Made by a program: the position numbers and the translations under genes. Positions 29,706-40,234 of a stretch of DNA of 64,000 nt are shown piece after piece. A model generated the notes under the pieces. It did no database searches and was not told the origin of the DNA. It saw nothing but the letters and a program-made list of their open reading frames with translations. How positions within the stretch are numbered: position 1 is the stretch's first letter; each line of letters starts with the position of its first letter. Source of the stretch: an uncultured Alistipes sp. Its GTDB lineage: Bacteria > Bacteroidota > Bacteroidia > Bacteroidales > Rikenellaceae. The DNA lies in NCBI GenBank assembly GCA_947623965.1, contig CANQIF010000002.1, positions 218,027-282,026 of the forward strand, read 5' to 3'.

Positions 29706-30314
29706 TTAAACAAGATAACTCAACAGAAAGAACGATCCTACGAGCAACACTGTGAAAGCGACGGCCAGCAGGTTGAAATAGCGGTCGATAAAGCTCTTGA
29801 TCGGAGCGCCGAAGCGCCAGATAAGCCCGGCGATGAGGAAGAAGCGCAGACCGCGCGAGCAAATCGAGGCAATGAGAAACATCGGAAAATTGATGTGGAA
29901 CAGGCCGCCCGTGATCGTGAAAATTTTGTAGGGCAGGGGGGTGAAACCCGCCGTGAAGACGATCCAGAAGTTGTAGCGCTCGTAGAGGGCGCCGACCCGT
30001 TCGAAGGCCTCGACCGAGAAGACATGGTTGAAGAAGAACTGCGCGAGGGCGGTATATTCGCCGGCGGTGTTCTGCCAGAGAAAGAAGCCGATGGCGTAGC
30101 CGCACATGGCGCCGAGGATCGAACCCGCCGTGCAGATCGCCGCAAAGCGGAACGAACGGGCTGTCGCCCCGAGACACAGGGCGATCAACAGGACATCGGG
30201 CGGAATCGGAAAGAAACTCGACTCGGCAAAGGCGAAGCAGAAGAGCGCCGCGGCGCCCCAGCGCGAATGGCCCCAGGAGAGCATCCAGTCGTATGAACGT
30301 TTGATGATATTCAT
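29706..30314 (-). CDS. YqaA/DedA-like (VTT domain) membrane protein
   Basis: FAFAESSFFPIPPDVLLIALCLG; several TM segments. Confidence 0.88.
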   Translation of the reverse strand: MNIIKRSYDWMLSWGHSRWGAAALFCFAFAESSFFPIPPDVLLIALCLGATARSFRFAAICTAGSILGAMCGYAIGFFLWQNTAGEYTALAQFFFNHVFSVEAFERVGALYERYNFWIVFTAGFTPLPYKIFTITGGLFHINFPMFLIASICSRGLRFFLIAGLIWRFGAPIKSFIDRYFNLLAVAFTVLLVGSFFLLSYLV

Positions 30315-30424
30315 AGTTCGGTTTAGATATTGCAGCTTTTTATTTTGGGTTTTAAGCAGTTATTTATTTCCATCCGTTCCAGGCAGCAGCCGCCGGTCAT
30401 CGCGGAATATTTGGTATCGAGCTT

Positions 30425-30514
30425 GGTCGCGCAGCGACCGGCAGCCCACAGCCGCCCCCCCCGGCGGAGGGCAGGTCCTCTACGTCGCAGGCCCATCCGC
30501 TCGGCTGCGGGCAG
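30425..30514 (+). repeat. structured repeat type 2 (unit G)
   Basis: P0 GGTCGC-GCA-GCGACC; P2 CAGCCG/CGGCTG; P3 GCGGA/TCCGC; P1 partly decayed. Confidence 0.8.
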
Positions 30515-30565
30515 GTCTTAACAGTGTTGTAATGCGACTTCTTGGTGCAGGCTTTCAGTCGGGTT

Positions 30566-30671
30566 CGATGCCGTTAGGCATCGGCGGGCCGCAGCCTGGG
30601 GGCGGCGGAGACCCGCAACTCGCGTCCTATTGGTCCGCTTCGTGCGCGACCTCCGCAGGCTGCAGCCCGAT
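30566..30671 (+). repeat. structured repeat type 1 (unit H)
   Basis: P0 CGATGCC-GTTA-GGCATCG; P2 GCAGCCT/AGGCTGC; one mismatch in P1. Confidence 0.85.
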
Positions 30672-30705
30672 AATATTTTTCATTTTTAATTCTTCATTTT
30701 TCATT

Positions 30706-30750
30706 GCGCCACTTGGGGCACAGCAGCCCGCAGCCGCCGATTGCAACGGA
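30706..30750 (+). repeat. structured repeat type 2 fragment (unit I)
   Basis: gcgccacttggggca hairpin then cagcagcccgcagccgcc, truncated. Confidence 0.55.
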
Positions 30751-30769
30751 AACGGGTGCTGGCAAAATC

Positions 30770-30857
30770 GGTCGCGCAGCGACCGGCAGCCCGCAGCCGC
30801 CCCCGGGCGGAGGGCTGCTCCTCTACGTCGCAACCCGTCCGCTCGGCTGCGGGCTGG
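30770..30857 (+). repeat. structured repeat type 2 (unit J)
   Basis: P0 GGTCGC-GCA-GCGACC; P1 GCAGCCC/GGGCTGC; P2 GCAGCCG/CGGCTGC; P3 GCGGA/TCCGC. Confidence 0.87.
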
Positions 30858-30870
30858 CCTTGCGACTGGA

Positions 30871-30963
30871 ATCGACCTCGGTAGAGGTCGTTCGGGCCAC
30901 AGTTACCCTCGGCGAAGGCCCGCAGCTCCTTGCCGTCGAGCGGACCTTTCGCAGGCTGCACCC
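30871..30963 (+). repeat. structured repeat type 1 (unit K, P2 decayed)
   Basis: P0 CGACCTC-GGTA-GAGGTCG; P1 CGGGCC/GGCCCG; P3 GCGAA/TTCGC. Confidence 0.8.
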
Positions 30964-30970
30964 GCGCTGT

Positions 30971-32524
30971 TCACAGCTCCGGCTCCTCCGCCTCCAACAG
31001 CGCCACCGCCCGTTGGAACTCCTCCGACCGGGCGGCATTCATCACCCGGTAGAACCCTTCGGTGCCGAAGAGCCGCTGCGCGGCGAGCGCCTTGAGCTGC
31101 ACCCGCACGAGCGATTCGGAGCGGCGGAAAGCCGCCTCGTCGAAAGCGATTCCGCGCTGCGCGCCCTTCGCGATGAGCGTGTCGAGGAGAGCCTGCGGCA
31201 CCTCATACGAAGCTTCGAAACGGTCGAAATCGGGGTATGCGGCGACAAGCGCCGTCCGGGCCGTATCGAGGTAGTCGGTCACAGTCTCCTGCACGACCCC
31301 TCCGCGGATCATGCGCGCGTACCAGGTCGTGTAAGCCGTCGTGTCGGGTTCGATTGCAATGTCGGGACGGATGCCGCCCCCTCCGTAGACCGTGCGGCCT
31401 TTGCGCAGCGTGCGGTAGCGGGGGGCGTCGGCCGACGCCGTGTCGGCTCCTCCGCGCAGGTGCTCGAGGTAGTAGGCCTCCCGCCGGCCGCGCTCGTAGG
31501 GGCGCTGGATCACGCGTCCCGACGGAGTGTGGTAGCGGGCGATCGTGATGCGGACGGCCGAGCCGTCGCCCAGCGGAATCTGACGCTGCACGAGCCCCTT
31601 GCCGAAGCTCGTGCGGCCGATGACCGTGCCGCGGTCCCAGTCCTGGATCGCTCCGGCGACGATCTCCGACGCCGAGGCCGAACTTCCGTCGATCAATACG
31701 GCCACCGCGCCGTACAGGTTCTTTTCCTTCTCCTCGGCGGAGCGGAACGAGGCGGGCGGCACGGCGCGCCCCTCCGTCGAGAGGAGCAGCGACCCGGCCG
31801 GCAGGAAGAATCCCGCCATCCCGACCGCCTGTTCCATCAACCCGCCGCCGTTGCCGCGCAGGTCGAGGATCAGCCGGTCGGGGCGGTTCAGCTTGCGCCA
31901 CGCATCGCGGAATTCGGTCATGGTCGTCCGCCCGAAGCGGTTGACCTTGATATATCCCACGCGCGGGGTCGCCATGTAGGCCGCGTCGATCGTGTTGAGC
32001 GGGATCCGGTCGCGGACGATCTCGAAGCGGAGCCGTCCCGGCGTGCCGCGGCGCACCACCTCGATGACGACTTTCGATCCCCGTTCGCCCCGCAGGCGGA
32101 CCGGCACCTCGCTGCGCTTCAGCCCGACCGCCTCGAGCGTGTCAATGCGGACGATGCGGTCGTTCGGCAGCACGCCGACCCGTTCGGCCGGGCCGCCGGC
32201 AATCGTTCCCATCACCGCGATCGTGTCGCGCAGCACGGCGAACTCGATCCCGATGCCGCTGAATCCGCCCTCCATGCTCGCCTCGACCTCCTTCATCTCC
32301 TCGGCGCCGATGTAGGCCGAGTGGGGGTCGAGCCGGTCGAGCATCCCTTCGATCGCCCCCTCGACAAGGGGTGCCATCGAGGTCGTATCGACGTAGTAGC
32401 GGTCCAAATAGCGGTAGGCGCGCACGAACTTCTGCAGCTGCCGCACGGCGTCTTCCGCCTGCTGGGCAGCCAGCGGCAGCGAGAAGAGAAGTATGGCAAC
32501 GAGCAGACGAAGGCGCAGCGACAT
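30971..32524 (-). CDS. S41 family C-terminal processing peptidase
   Basis: PDZ region GIGIEFAVLRDTIAVMGTIAGGPAERVGVLPNDRIVRID; LILDLRGNGGGLMEQAV; GSSASASEIVAGAIQD. Confidence 0.93.
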   Translation of the reverse strand: MSLRLRLLVAILLFSLPLAAQQAEDAVRQLQKFVRAYRYLDRYYVDTTSMAPLVEGAIEGMLDRLDPHSAYIGAEEMKEVEASMEGGFSGIGIEFAVLRDTIAVMGTIAGGPAERVGVLPNDRIVRIDTLEAVGLKRSEVPVRLRGERGSKVVIEVVRRGTPGRLRFEIVRDRIPLNTIDAAYMATPRVGYIKVNRFGRTTMTEFRDAWRKLNRPDRLILDLRGNGGGLMEQAVGMAGFFLPAGSLLLSTEGRAVPPASFRSAEEKEKNLYGAVAVLIDGSSASASEIVAGAIQDWDRGTVIGRTSFGKGLVQRQIPLGDGSAVRITIARYHTPSGRVIQRPYERGRREAYYLEHLRGGADTASADAPRYRTLRKGRTVYGGGGIRPDIAIEPDTTAYTTWYARMIRGGVVQETVTDYLDTARTALVAAYPDFDRFEASYEVPQALLDTLIAKGAQRGIAFDEAAFRRSESLVRVQLKALAAQRLFGTEGFYRVMNAARSEEFQRAVALLEAEEPEL

Positions 32525-32543
32525 GATTTTGCTTTTCGGCGGA

Positions 32544-33887
32544 TTACATCAAAACGGTTGCAAGATCGGCGAATGAAATTTGCCGCTGCTCGCCCGTCCG
32601 CATGTGCTTGACCGTGGCGACCCGCTCTTCGAGCTCGCGCGAGCCGATGATCACCACGTGGGGAATGCCGCGGCGGTTGGCATACTCGAGCTGCTTCTTC
32701 ATCTTGGCCGCCTCGGGGTAGATCTCCGCCGGGATGCCGACATTGCGCACAGCGCGCAGCAGCCGCCGCGAGGCCTGCTCCTCGGCATTGCCCAAGTTGA
32801 CGAAGAAGGCGCGCGTCGAGCAGTTCAGCTCCTCGGGGAAGCGGTCGAGCCCCAGCAGCACATCGTAGATGCGGTCCGCACCGAACGAGATGCCGACACC
32901 CGAGAGCCCCGGCAGGCCGAAGATGCCCGTCAGGTCGTCGTAGCGGCCGCCGCCCGAGATCGAGCCGATGGCGTAGTCCAGCGCCTTGACCTCGAAGATG
33001 GCCCCCGTGTAGTAGTTCAGCCCGCGCGCCAGCGAGAGGTCGAGCTCGAGCGGCAGCTCGATCCCCGCCTCGGCGACGCGCGCGAAGACCGTCGCCAGCT
33101 CCTCGACACCCCGAAGACCGGTCTCGGAGGCGGCGAGAATCGTCCTGAGCGCGTTCAGCTTCTCGTCGTTCGAGCCGGCAAGTTCGAGAATCGGCTGCAG
33201 GCGGTCGATCGCCTCCTGCTCCAGCCCGCGGTCGCGCAGTTCGGCCTGCACGTTCTCCAGCCCGATCTTGTCCAACTTGTCGATCGCCACCGTGATATCC
33301 ATCATCTTGTCGGCATGGCCGATCACCTCGGCGATGCCGTAGAGGATTTTGCGGTTGTTCATCTTCAGCTGCACGCGGATGCCCAACTCGCGGAACACCC
33401 GCTCGACGATCTCGACCAGCTCCGCCTCGCAAAGCAGCGAATCGGTGCCGATCACATCGACGTCGCACTGGTAAAACTCGCGGTAGCGCCCCTTCTGCGG
33501 CCGGTCGGCGCGCCAGACGGGCTGCACCTGGTACCGTTTGAAAGGAAAGACCAGCTCATTGCGGTGCTGCACCACGTAGCGGGCGAAGGGGACCGTCAGG
33601 TCGTAGCGGAGCCCCTTTTCGCAAATTTTCGAGGCGCTGCGCACCTCGCTGTCCGAGAGGCCGGCGGCGTAGTCGCCCGAATTGAGGACCTTGAAAAGGA
33701 GCTTGTCGCCCTCCTCTCCGTATTTGCCCATGAGGGTCGAAAGATTCTCCATCGCGGGTGTTTCGAGCGGAGAGAAGCCGTAGAGGCGGAACACCCGCTC
33801 GATCGTGTTGAAAATGTACTGGCGGCGCATCGTCTCGACGGGCGAGAAGTCGCGCGTGCCCTTGGGTATCGAAGGTTTTTGTGTCAT
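32544..33887 (-). CDS. hisS: histidyl-tRNA synthetase
   Basis: [48 protein letters not shown]. Confidence 0.96.
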   Translation of the reverse strand: MTQKPSIPKGTRDFSPVETMRRQYIFNTIERVFRLYGFSPLETPAMENLSTLMGKYGEEGDKLLFKVLNSGDYAAGLSDSEVRSASKICEKGLRYDLTVPFARYVVQHRNELVFPFKRYQVQPVWRADRPQKGRYREFYQCDVDVIGTDSLLCEAELVEIVERVFRELGIRVQLKMNNRKILYGIAEVIGHADKMMDITVAIDKLDKIGLENVQAELRDRGLEQEAIDRLQPILELAGSNDEKLNALRTILAASETGLRGVEELATVFARVAEAGIELPLELDLSLARGLNYYTGAIFEVKALDYAIGSISGGGRYDDLTGIFGLPGLSGVGISFGADRIYDVLLGLDRFPEELNCSTRAFFVNLGNAEEQASRRLLRAVRNVGIPAEIYPEAAKMKKQLEYANRRGIPHVVIIGSRELEERVATVKHMRTGEQRQISFADLATVLM

Positions 33888-33936
33888 GTTCGTATGCCGA
33901 AATTTGTCATTCAATAGAAACGCGGGGCCGGGGCCG

Positions 33937-35613
<1,677 letters not shown>

Positions 35614-35652
35614 TCTATGTTGGGTTTGATGGTTTTCTGTTTTCGCAACAGA

Positions 35653-35660
35653 CAAAGGTA
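35653..35660 (-). promoter_or_regulatory. -7 promoter element (TACCTTTG) upstream of ettA
   Basis: caaaggta on plus strand, 40 nt upstream of start. Confidence 0.5.
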
Positions 35661-35909
35661 CGACGTTTTTTCCGGTTTTCCGCCGATTTCGGGCGGATTT
35701 GTGGAGAAGTTCGCCCTTCGGCGGCCGAAAGCGGGCACAGGGCCGTTCCGGGCGGCGGTTCGGGGCGCAAACAGCGCCTCGCAGCAGGGCCGGTGCAGAT
35801 GGAAATGGCCGGCCTGCGTATTCGGAAACGGGTGGGTCTGTACTTCGAAAAAATGCGGCATCCTGCGTGCCGAGAGCCGGGGTGCGTTGGGCCTGAACCT
35901 CGAAAGAAA

Positions 35910-35935
35910 GCCCGCGGCACTGAGGTGTCGCGGGC
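35910..35935 (-). terminator. hairpin terminator downstream of rubrerythrin
   Basis: GCCCGCGGCAC/GTGTCGCGGGC stem. Confidence 0.6.
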
Positions 35936-35966
35936 AACACGCCTCGCGCCGTCCGGCGCTCGAGGA

Positions 35967-36545
35967 TCAATAGTTCTCCTTCCGCGGCTCGAAGAAGGCC
36001 TGCGGATGGAGGCAGGCGGGGCACATCTTCGGGGCGTTCTCGGCCTCGACGAGATAGCCGCAGTTGCGGCACTGCCACCAGATTTTGCCGTCGCGGTGGA
36101 AGAAGTCGCCGTCCGTGAGGCGGCTCAGCAGTTTCAGGTAACGGCGCTCGTGTTCGGCCTCGACCGTCGCGACCGCGCGGAAGGCAGCCGCCACGGCGCC
36201 GAACCCCTCCTCCTCGGCCTCGGCTGCGAAACCTTTGTAGAGCACGTCCCACTCCTCCTTCTCGCCCATCGCGGCGGCGAGCAGATTCTCGGCCGTCGTA
36301 CCGATGCGGCCGGCGGGGTAGGAGGCCGTGATTTCGACGGCGCCGCCTTCGAGGAACTTGAAGAAGCGCTTGGCATGCTCCTTCTCCTGCTCGGCGGTCT
36401 CGAGGAAGGTGGCGGCGATCTGTTCGTACCCCTCTTTTTTGGCTGCGCTCGCGAAGAAGGTATACCGGGTGCGGGCCTGGCTTTCGCCGGCGAACGCCTT
36501 GAGCAGGTTCTGCTCGGTGCGCGTTCCTTTCAGATTTTTTTCCAT
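35967..36545 (-). CDS. rubrerythrin
   Basis: AFAGESQARTRYTFFASAAKKEG; EQEKEHAKRFFKFL; C-terminal rubredoxin-like WQCRNCGYLVEAENAPKMCPACLHPQAFF. Confidence 0.95.
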   Translation of the reverse strand: MEKNLKGTRTEQNLLKAFAGESQARTRYTFFASAAKKEGYEQIAATFLETAEQEKEHAKRFFKFLEGGAVEITASYPAGRIGTTAENLLAAAMGEKEEWDVLYKGFAAEAEEEGFGAVAAAFRAVATVEAEHERRYLKLLSRLTDGDFFHRDGKIWWQCRNCGYLVEAENAPKMCPACLHPQAFFEPRKENY

Positions 36546-36578
36546 GGTGTTTGCAGTTCGTTAAATGAGTGACTGCAC

Positions 36579-36609
36579 CAAAGATAGGGATATTATTCGG
36601 TCCCGCAAA
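36579..36609 (-). promoter_or_regulatory. Bacteroidota promoter upstream of rubrerythrin
   Basis: Minus strand TTTG (36606-36609) and TATCTTTG (36579-36586). Confidence 0.6.
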
Positions 36610-36627
36610 CGGAAATGCCGCTCCCGA

Positions 36628-37827
36628 TCATTCATCGGACGATTCGGCAAACCGGTACCGTCCGCCGAGCAGTTTTTCCGTGTCGTCGCGGAAGCGGCGG
36701 TAGGCTTCGCCGAGCTGCATCGTATCGGCTGCGGGAGCGGGCAGGATGCGGTAGCCGGGCAGCGCCACCCAGACGGGGATCGCCTCGGCGCGGTAGCGCA
36801 TGCGGCCGTCGGGGTGTTTCGTCACGCGGATGCGGGCCATCAGGCCGCCGTCGCACCAGCGCCGCCGCTGGTTCGAGACGAAGTTGCCGAGCGAGTAGAA
36901 GACGGCGTACGTCGAATCGGCCTCGACCGGCTGCACGACGTGCGGATGCGAACCGATCACCAGATCGGCCCCGTGGCACCGCAGCAGGCGGGCCAGCTCC
37001 CGCTGTCCGCGGTTCGGCTGCCGTTCGTACTCATTGCCCCAGTGAAGGCAGACGATCGAGCAGTCGACCGAGTCGGCTGCCAGCCCCGCCAGATCGCGGA
37101 GAATCGCCGCCGTGTCGATCCGCGCGACCCGCATGCCCTGCGGCGTGGGCAGCCCGTTCGTTCCATAGGTGTAGTTCAGCAGGCCGAAGCGGATGCCGCC
37201 CCGTTCGATGAGCAGAGGATGGCGCCTCCGCTCGTCGAGAGTGTCGAGATAGACGCCCGTGCGGAGCAGGCGGCAGCTGTCGAGCACTGCGGCGGTGGTG
37301 CGGACGCCCCGCGCGCCGTCGTCGAGCACATGGTTGTTGGCCTGGCAGACGACATCGACGCCGCAGCGGCGCAGCGTCCCGGCCAGGGCAACGGGGGAGC
37401 GGAAGCAGGGATAACCGCGGTAGGGCGGAGCCGCGGCGAAGGTCGTTTCGAGGTTGACCACCGCGAGGTCGGCCGCCTCGAAATAGGGACGCACGGCGGC
37501 GAAGACTGCCTCGTAGTCGAAGCCGTCGCCGCGGCGGGCCGCCTGGATCTGGGGCAGGTGCTGCATCACGTCGCCCGCGAAGAGCAGCTCGGCATGTCGG
37601 GACTGTGGCGCAGCGGGGAGAGCGGATTCGCCGGCGGAACGGTTGCGGCAGCCGGCAGCCAGCAGGATGAGCAGCGACGCGAAGAGATTGCGCAGCAAGG
37701 CTGTGCGGTGGAACGCAGCAGGAAGATGCGGCCGGAATGCGGCGATACACCGCAGCGCGGTTTTACGGCGCGATGCGGCGGGGACAAGCCGATGCCGCGC
37801 GGCGGCGGAACGGAAGGGCGGATTCAT
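36628..37827 (-). CDS. CapA family (PGA_cap) metallophosphatase-like protein
   Basis: LLFAGDVMQHLPQI; DLAVVNLETT; CQANNHVLDDG; DLVIGSHPHVVQP. Confidence 0.88.
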   Translation of the reverse strand: MNPPFRSAAARHRLVPAASRRKTALRCIAAFRPHLPAAFHRTALLRNLFASLLILLAAGCRNRSAGESALPAAPQSRHAELLFAGDVMQHLPQIQAARRGDGFDYEAVFAAVRPYFEAADLAVVNLETTFAAAPPYRGYPCFRSPVALAGTLRRCGVDVVCQANNHVLDDGARGVRTTAAVLDSCRLLRTGVYLDTLDERRRHPLLIERGGIRFGLLNYTYGTNGLPTPQGMRVARIDTAAILRDLAGLAADSVDCSIVCLHWGNEYERQPNRGQRELARLLRCHGADLVIGSHPHVVQPVEADSTYAVFYSLGNFVSNQRRRWCDGGLMARIRVTKHPDGRMRYRAEAIPVWVALPGYRILPAPAADTMQLGEAYRRFRDDTEKLLGGRYRFAESSDE

Positions 37828-38138
37828 CGTTTTCGGGAGCGGGCAGGGCGTTTGGGGAACCATCCGCGTTCGACGCGGCGGCGCTGTTCGAAAAGCTCAC
37901 CGACCGACCAGAACGACGAGGCGCCCCAGACAGCCAGCAGGGTGGACCAGAAGAGCTGCTCGACGAGGATCGAGCCGGCGACGGCCGCCGCACCCATCAG
38001 GGCGAAGACCCACCAGCAGCGGACGCCGAAATAGTACTCGCCCTTGATGACGAGCGGGTGGAAAAGTCCGATAATGAGAAACGTCGCCGCCCCGATCGTG
38101 AGGCCGGCCAAATGGTGTTGTGTCAGGAAGTCCATCAT
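37824..38138 (-). CDS. DUF4491 membrane protein
   Basis: HLAGLTIGAATFLIIGLFHPLVIKGEYYFGVRCWWVF; overlaps CapA start by 4 nt. Confidence 0.85.
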   Translation of the reverse strand: MMDFLTQHHLAGLTIGAATFLIIGLFHPLVIKGEYYFGVRCWWVFALMGAAAVAGSILVEQLFWSTLLAVWGASSFWSVGELFEQRRRVERGWFPKRPARSRKR

Positions 38139-38150
38139 AGATTTACAAAG

Positions 38151-38270
38151 ATACGAAAAGCTGAGAGCAAAATGCAAACTTGTTTGCGATTTTGCCGTGG
38201 CGAAGTATCTTCGGCGGAGCCAAAGATACGAATAAGTCGATCGGAATGCCGAATTTATTTGCGTTTTGCC
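38151..38270. repeat. promoter-bearing CAAAGATACGAA repeat, about 1.7 tandem units
   Basis: caaagatacgaaaagc...gaagtatcttcggcggagccaaagatacgaataagtcga; inverted relative of 57090-57182. Confidence 0.75.
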
Positions 38271-38279
38271 GGTCTATTC

Positions 38280-38382
38280 GATCGCGGAGCGACCGGCGGG
38301 CCGCAGCCTGGGGGCGGTGGAGGCCCGCAGCTCGCGTCCTATTGGTCCGCTTCGTGCGTGACCTCCGCAGGCTGCGACCCGA
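38280..38382 (+). repeat. structured repeat type 1 (unit L)
   Basis: P0 GATCGC-GGA-GCGACC (one mismatch); P1 GCGGGCC/GGCCCGC; P2 GCAGCCT/AGGCTGC; P3 GTGGAGG/CCTCCGC (G-T wobble). Confidence 0.83.
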
Positions 38383-38474
38383 ACTGGAGAGTAAGCCCAA
38401 GCGTGCTCGGCAGACCTGCTGAATTTTGAATTTGCGGCTTCTCGATGCCGCTTCGGCCCGCATCGAACCGAGAG

Positions 38475-38502
38475 CGGCGGGCACGATCGATCGTGCCCGC
38501 CG
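38475..38502. terminator. 28-bp perfect palindrome downstream of porin gene (possible terminator)
   Basis: CGGCGGGCACGATCGATCGTGCCCGCCG. Confidence 0.6.
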
Positions 38503-38524
38503 TCTCCAGGTCATTCGTCGGCCG

Positions 38525-39850
38525 TCAGAAGTTGTACTGCAGCTGGACGCTGACGCGGTTTGCGTGGTTCTTGGCCGAATTCATGTTCTTGCGCGATCCG
38601 TAGAGGTATTCGGCGCCGATGCTGCAGCGCGGCGTGAGCGCATAGAAGATGTTGCCGAAGATGTAGGTGCCGCGCTTGTACTCGTTGGCGAAAGTGAAGG
38701 CATCGTCGCGGTCCATCTCGACCATCGAGAAGCCGCCCGACAGCGACATGCGGCGCGAGAAGTTGATCTGTCCCGAAGCCTGCCAGCCCCACATCTTCAT
38801 CACCTTGATCTCCTCGCCGGTCCGGTTGTCGGGCACGAAGTCGAGCCCCGAGCCGGTCAGATCCTGAATATAGGGGGTGATGCCCTGCCCGTAGACGCCG
38901 TTCATGAAGAGGCGGAACCAGGGACCCAGCCCGATCGTACCGCTCAACTGGGCGCCCCAGCCGAAGAGCTTCTTGTTTTCGTGCACGACGTCGTTGCGGA
39001 CGTACATGTTGCGGAAGACGGCCGATGCGCGCAGGTGGCTGCTGCGGCCCGGACCCCAGGCGACCTGCAGGTAGACCGGAATATCGGGGATGCGCTGCCG
39101 CATTTCGAGGAACTTGTAGTTGTAGGTGGCCGATACCTCGGGCATCTCGGCCGCCACGCCCATCGAGAGAACGTCGTCGGCGAACGAGAAGGAGTAGCGG
39201 ATCATCGTCGCGAAGTTGTAGTTGTAGGCATTCGGACCGCGGAAGTCGATCATGCGCGGTGCAGCCTGCAGGTCGCAGAAGGTGGTGATGTCGCGGCCCA
39301 GCGTAAAGCCGAGGAAGGAGATGTAGGCCGAACGCAGGCGGGGCGTGTAGCTGCGGCCCGAGCCGCCGCGGAAGTCGGCATCCATGAAGATCACCACGCG
39401 CCCGAGGGCCCGCGTGTTGGCGATGCTCTTCAGGTAGACCCGCGAGGTCGAGGCATCCATGATGAGCTGCTGCCGGTTGTTATAGTTCTCGACGATCGGA
39501 ATGTCGTAGGGGACGAAGTCGCGGTTGTCCGAGATGCCGTCCATGTCGTACGAGGCGCGCATGGCCACGTAGCCGCCCAGGGCGAGCGAGAACTTGTTGT
39601 TGCTCGTGCTGAAGATGAACTGCGGACGCTCGGCCTGCTGGAATCCAAAGCGATGCGTGTCGAGGTAATCCTGCGTCGCCTGCGAGAGGGCCTGCTGCTT
39701 GTTGCAACAGTCGTAGACGGCGTCCGTCTCCTGCACGGAGATCAGATAGACCGTCGGGTCGTACTCCTCCTGCGCGGAATTCGCATAACGCTGTGCCGAT
39801 GCGGTCGTTGCAAACAGAATCGACACCATCAAAAGTCTAAGTGTTTTCAT
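38525..39850 (-). CDS. DcaP-like outer-membrane porin
   Basis: Signal peptide ending ASAQ; beta-barrel pattern (ALGGYVAMRASYDMDG, AYISFLGFTLGRD); terminal aromatic F. Confidence 0.78.
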   Translation of the reverse strand: MKTLRLLMVSILFATTASAQRYANSAQEEYDPTVYLISVQETDAVYDCCNKQQALSQATQDYLDTHRFGFQQAERPQFIFSTSNNKFSLALGGYVAMRASYDMDGISDNRDFVPYDIPIVENYNNRQQLIMDASTSRVYLKSIANTRALGRVVIFMDADFRGGSGRSYTPRLRSAYISFLGFTLGRDITTFCDLQAAPRMIDFRGPNAYNYNFATMIRYSFSFADDVLSMGVAAEMPEVSATYNYKFLEMRQRIPDIPVYLQVAWGPGRSSHLRASAVFRNMYVRNDVVHENKKLFGWGAQLSGTIGLGPWFRLFMNGVYGQGITPYIQDLTGSGLDFVPDNRTGEEIKVMKMWGWQASGQINFSRRMSLSGGFSMVEMDRDDAFTFANEYKRGTYIFGNIFYALTPRCSIGAEYLYGSRKNMNSAKNHANRVSVQLQYNF

Positions 39851-39992
39851 AAGCGGATTAAAAAAATTGGTTTGAACTGCTGTTTAGTCGTTGGGAGCCG
39901 CAAAAGCTCGGTTTGCCGGGATTTTTACAAGATGTATGCCAAAGGATTCGGCGCGGATTTTGTTTTTCAGCCGGCGTAATCGAAAAAAAACG

Positions 39993-40000
39993 TATCTTTG
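39993..40000 (+). promoter_or_regulatory. -7 promoter element (TATCTTTG)
   Basis: cgtatctttgcacgg preceded by A-rich tract, about 230 nt upstream of ATG 40235. Confidence 0.5.
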
Positions 40001-40234
40001 CACGGATGCCGCGCGCCGGCTCGGAAAGAGCGCCGGGCCGTCCCCCGAAAGAGCTCCGGAGGCGCCTCGGACCGATTTCGAAAGAGCCCCGGGATGACCC
40101 GCGAGCGTTTTATAAAACGGTTCCGGGCCGTTCCTCGGAACGGTTAGAGAACGCTCCTCGGAACAGCCCCGGAGCTGCTCCCCGGACCGGGCCGAAGAGA
40201 TGCGCCCGCGGCATCCGACAACCGAATCGAAACC

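Noticed and set aside
30106-32611. Long plus-strand ORFs across the 30 kb repeat array
   Set aside because: Frame changes with each repeat unit and extends antisense into the S41 peptidase gene.
37737-38429. 230-aa plus-strand ORF near DUF4491
   Set aside because: Antisense to DUF4491 and crosses noncoding repeats; no domain.
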